In this document: positions 63,701-64,000 of the stretch, piece by piece | Numbering within the stretch: position 1 is the stretch's first letter | Layout: each line of letters opens with the position of its first letter | From: Macrostomum hystrix | Lineage: Eukaryota; Platyhelminthes; Macrostomidae | Direction of reading: 5' to 3' | Assembly (NCBI GenBank): GCA_950097015.1 | Contig: CATNEN010000007.1 | Coordinates: forward strand, 12,735,001-12,799,000 | Length of the DNA stretch: 64,000 bases | The notes under the pieces: generated by a model | What the model was told of the DNA's origin: nothing | What the model saw: the letters and a program-made list of their open reading frames with translations, nothing else | Databases searched by the model: none | Position numbers and translations under genes: made by a program

Positions 63701-64000
63701 ATGGGGGAGCCGCTGAGTCAGGCCGAGGCGAAGGAGCTGCTGCAGGAGGCGGGGCTGAGCAAGGACGGCAGAGTCGATTACGCCAGTGAGTACACCAGTG
63801 GGCGGGTCTCGGGTCAGTGAGGCAGTTCAAGAATTTCCTGAATGCTTTGACGATGAGGGTTGCGAATCGCTCCGCTTCAGGGTTCGTGGAGCAGCTGCTG
63901 CAGTTCGAGGCGGCTGCGGCGGGAGGCCGGGAAGCCACTGCGGCCGCCGTGACAGAGGAGCGAAAGGAGAACAAGAAGAAGAAGAAGAAGAAGAAGAAGG
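60775..64000 (+). CDS. calmodulin-like EF-hand protein, 3' end outside window
   Basis: Exons 60775-60844, 62248-62406, 62476-62573, 63638-63785 and 63881 to beyond the end; every junction is GT-AG and in frame, which is the main support. The first exon starts MEAQPGKQDSTDEALHEES, directly after an AG. The body has two EF-hand pairs: VFQLFDRSSGFMLTKDLGSA with LRALGQIPSDQEVD, a degenerate VSFDEFYRVV loop, then SFKCLDPQASGQVDAARLQS, GMGEPLSQAEAKELL and DGRVDYARFVEQLL. Most loops lack the full set of acidic calcium ligands. The plan resembles calmodulin-like axonemal proteins such as EFCAB2/DRC8 of the dynein regulatory complex; that identity is tentative. The last visible exon turns Ala-rich and ends in a Lys run. 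Introns 1 and 3 carry 39-bp and 19-bp arrays. Confidence 0.85.
60875..62190. repeat. 39-bp minisatellite in EF-hand gene intron 1, about 33 copies
   Basis: Units of GGATCTTGAAGCCATGCAGC then CAGTTTACACACTGTCATG; variants GCCGTGCAG, GCCGTGTAG and ATAGGATC. The last three units change ACACACTGTCATG to ACAGTTGTTATG. Fills nearly all of the 1.4-kb intron. Confidence 0.97.
62645..63420. repeat. 19-bp minisatellite in EF-hand gene intron 3, about 40 copies
   Basis: Units of GTGCTGTGTGCATGCATAA or GTATAA, with TTAAGAGC and CAAAAGTGC variants; the first units (ATCAGTGTT) are diverged. GCATGC gives each unit a small palindrome. Confidence 0.96.

Overview
This window looks like nuclear DNA of a small-gene invertebrate animal. 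The genes have GT-AG introns, metazoan-only families are present (a DEG/ENaC channel, BRK1, Golgi alpha-mannosidase II, ZFYVE19/ANCHR, TRAPPC2L, THOC3), coding exons are GC-rich, and inverted-repeat DNA elements lie in the spacers. Splice acceptors sit 11-17 bases upstream of most start codons, which would fit spliced-leader trans-splicing. A free-living flatworm such as Macrostomum is a reasonable guess, but the sequence alone does not prove it.

Layout: 1-5 kb holds a 36-bp minisatellite, a mariner-type MITE, a minus-strand coiled-coil gene and a small plus-strand hypothetical gene. 5-8.4 kb is AT-rich, gene-free and dense in the palindrome TAGGCCTA. 8.4-10.7 kb is a CNPase-like gene. 10.7-17 kb is mostly non-coding with 57-bp and 22-bp arrays. 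17.3-19.7 kb is an intronless DEG/ENaC channel with a long polyglutamine tail. 19.7-25 kb has two arrays, a short reading frame resembling part of the gene at 53.5-55.7 kb, and a LINE reverse transcriptase fragment. 25-29.4 kb is AT-rich with at least four inverted-repeat or foldback elements, including a hAT-like MITE with an imperfect target-site duplication.

29.7-51.2 kb is the gene-dense core, all on the plus strand: THOC3, Golgi alpha-mannosidase II, BRK1, ZFYVE19, PCCA and TRAPPC2L. Minisatellites fill the spacers and long introns, including a 3.5-kb array of 27-bp units just upstream of PCCA. 53.5-55.7 kb encodes, on the minus strand, a vWA domain with a large insertion joined to a papain-like protease and a zinc ribbon. 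This is the most unusual protein in the window. 56.9-58.2 kb is a pair of adjoining arrays. 60.8 kb to the end is the 5' part of an EF-hand gene that runs off the window.

The conserved genes are unrelated housekeeping functions (mRNA export, N-glycan trimming, actin nucleation, cytokinesis checkpoint, propionate catabolism, vesicle tethering), and I see no pathway cluster. The recurring theme is repeat biology: nearly every long intron and many spacers carry their own distinct tandem array. Most of the very long open frames in the window are these arrays rather than genes.
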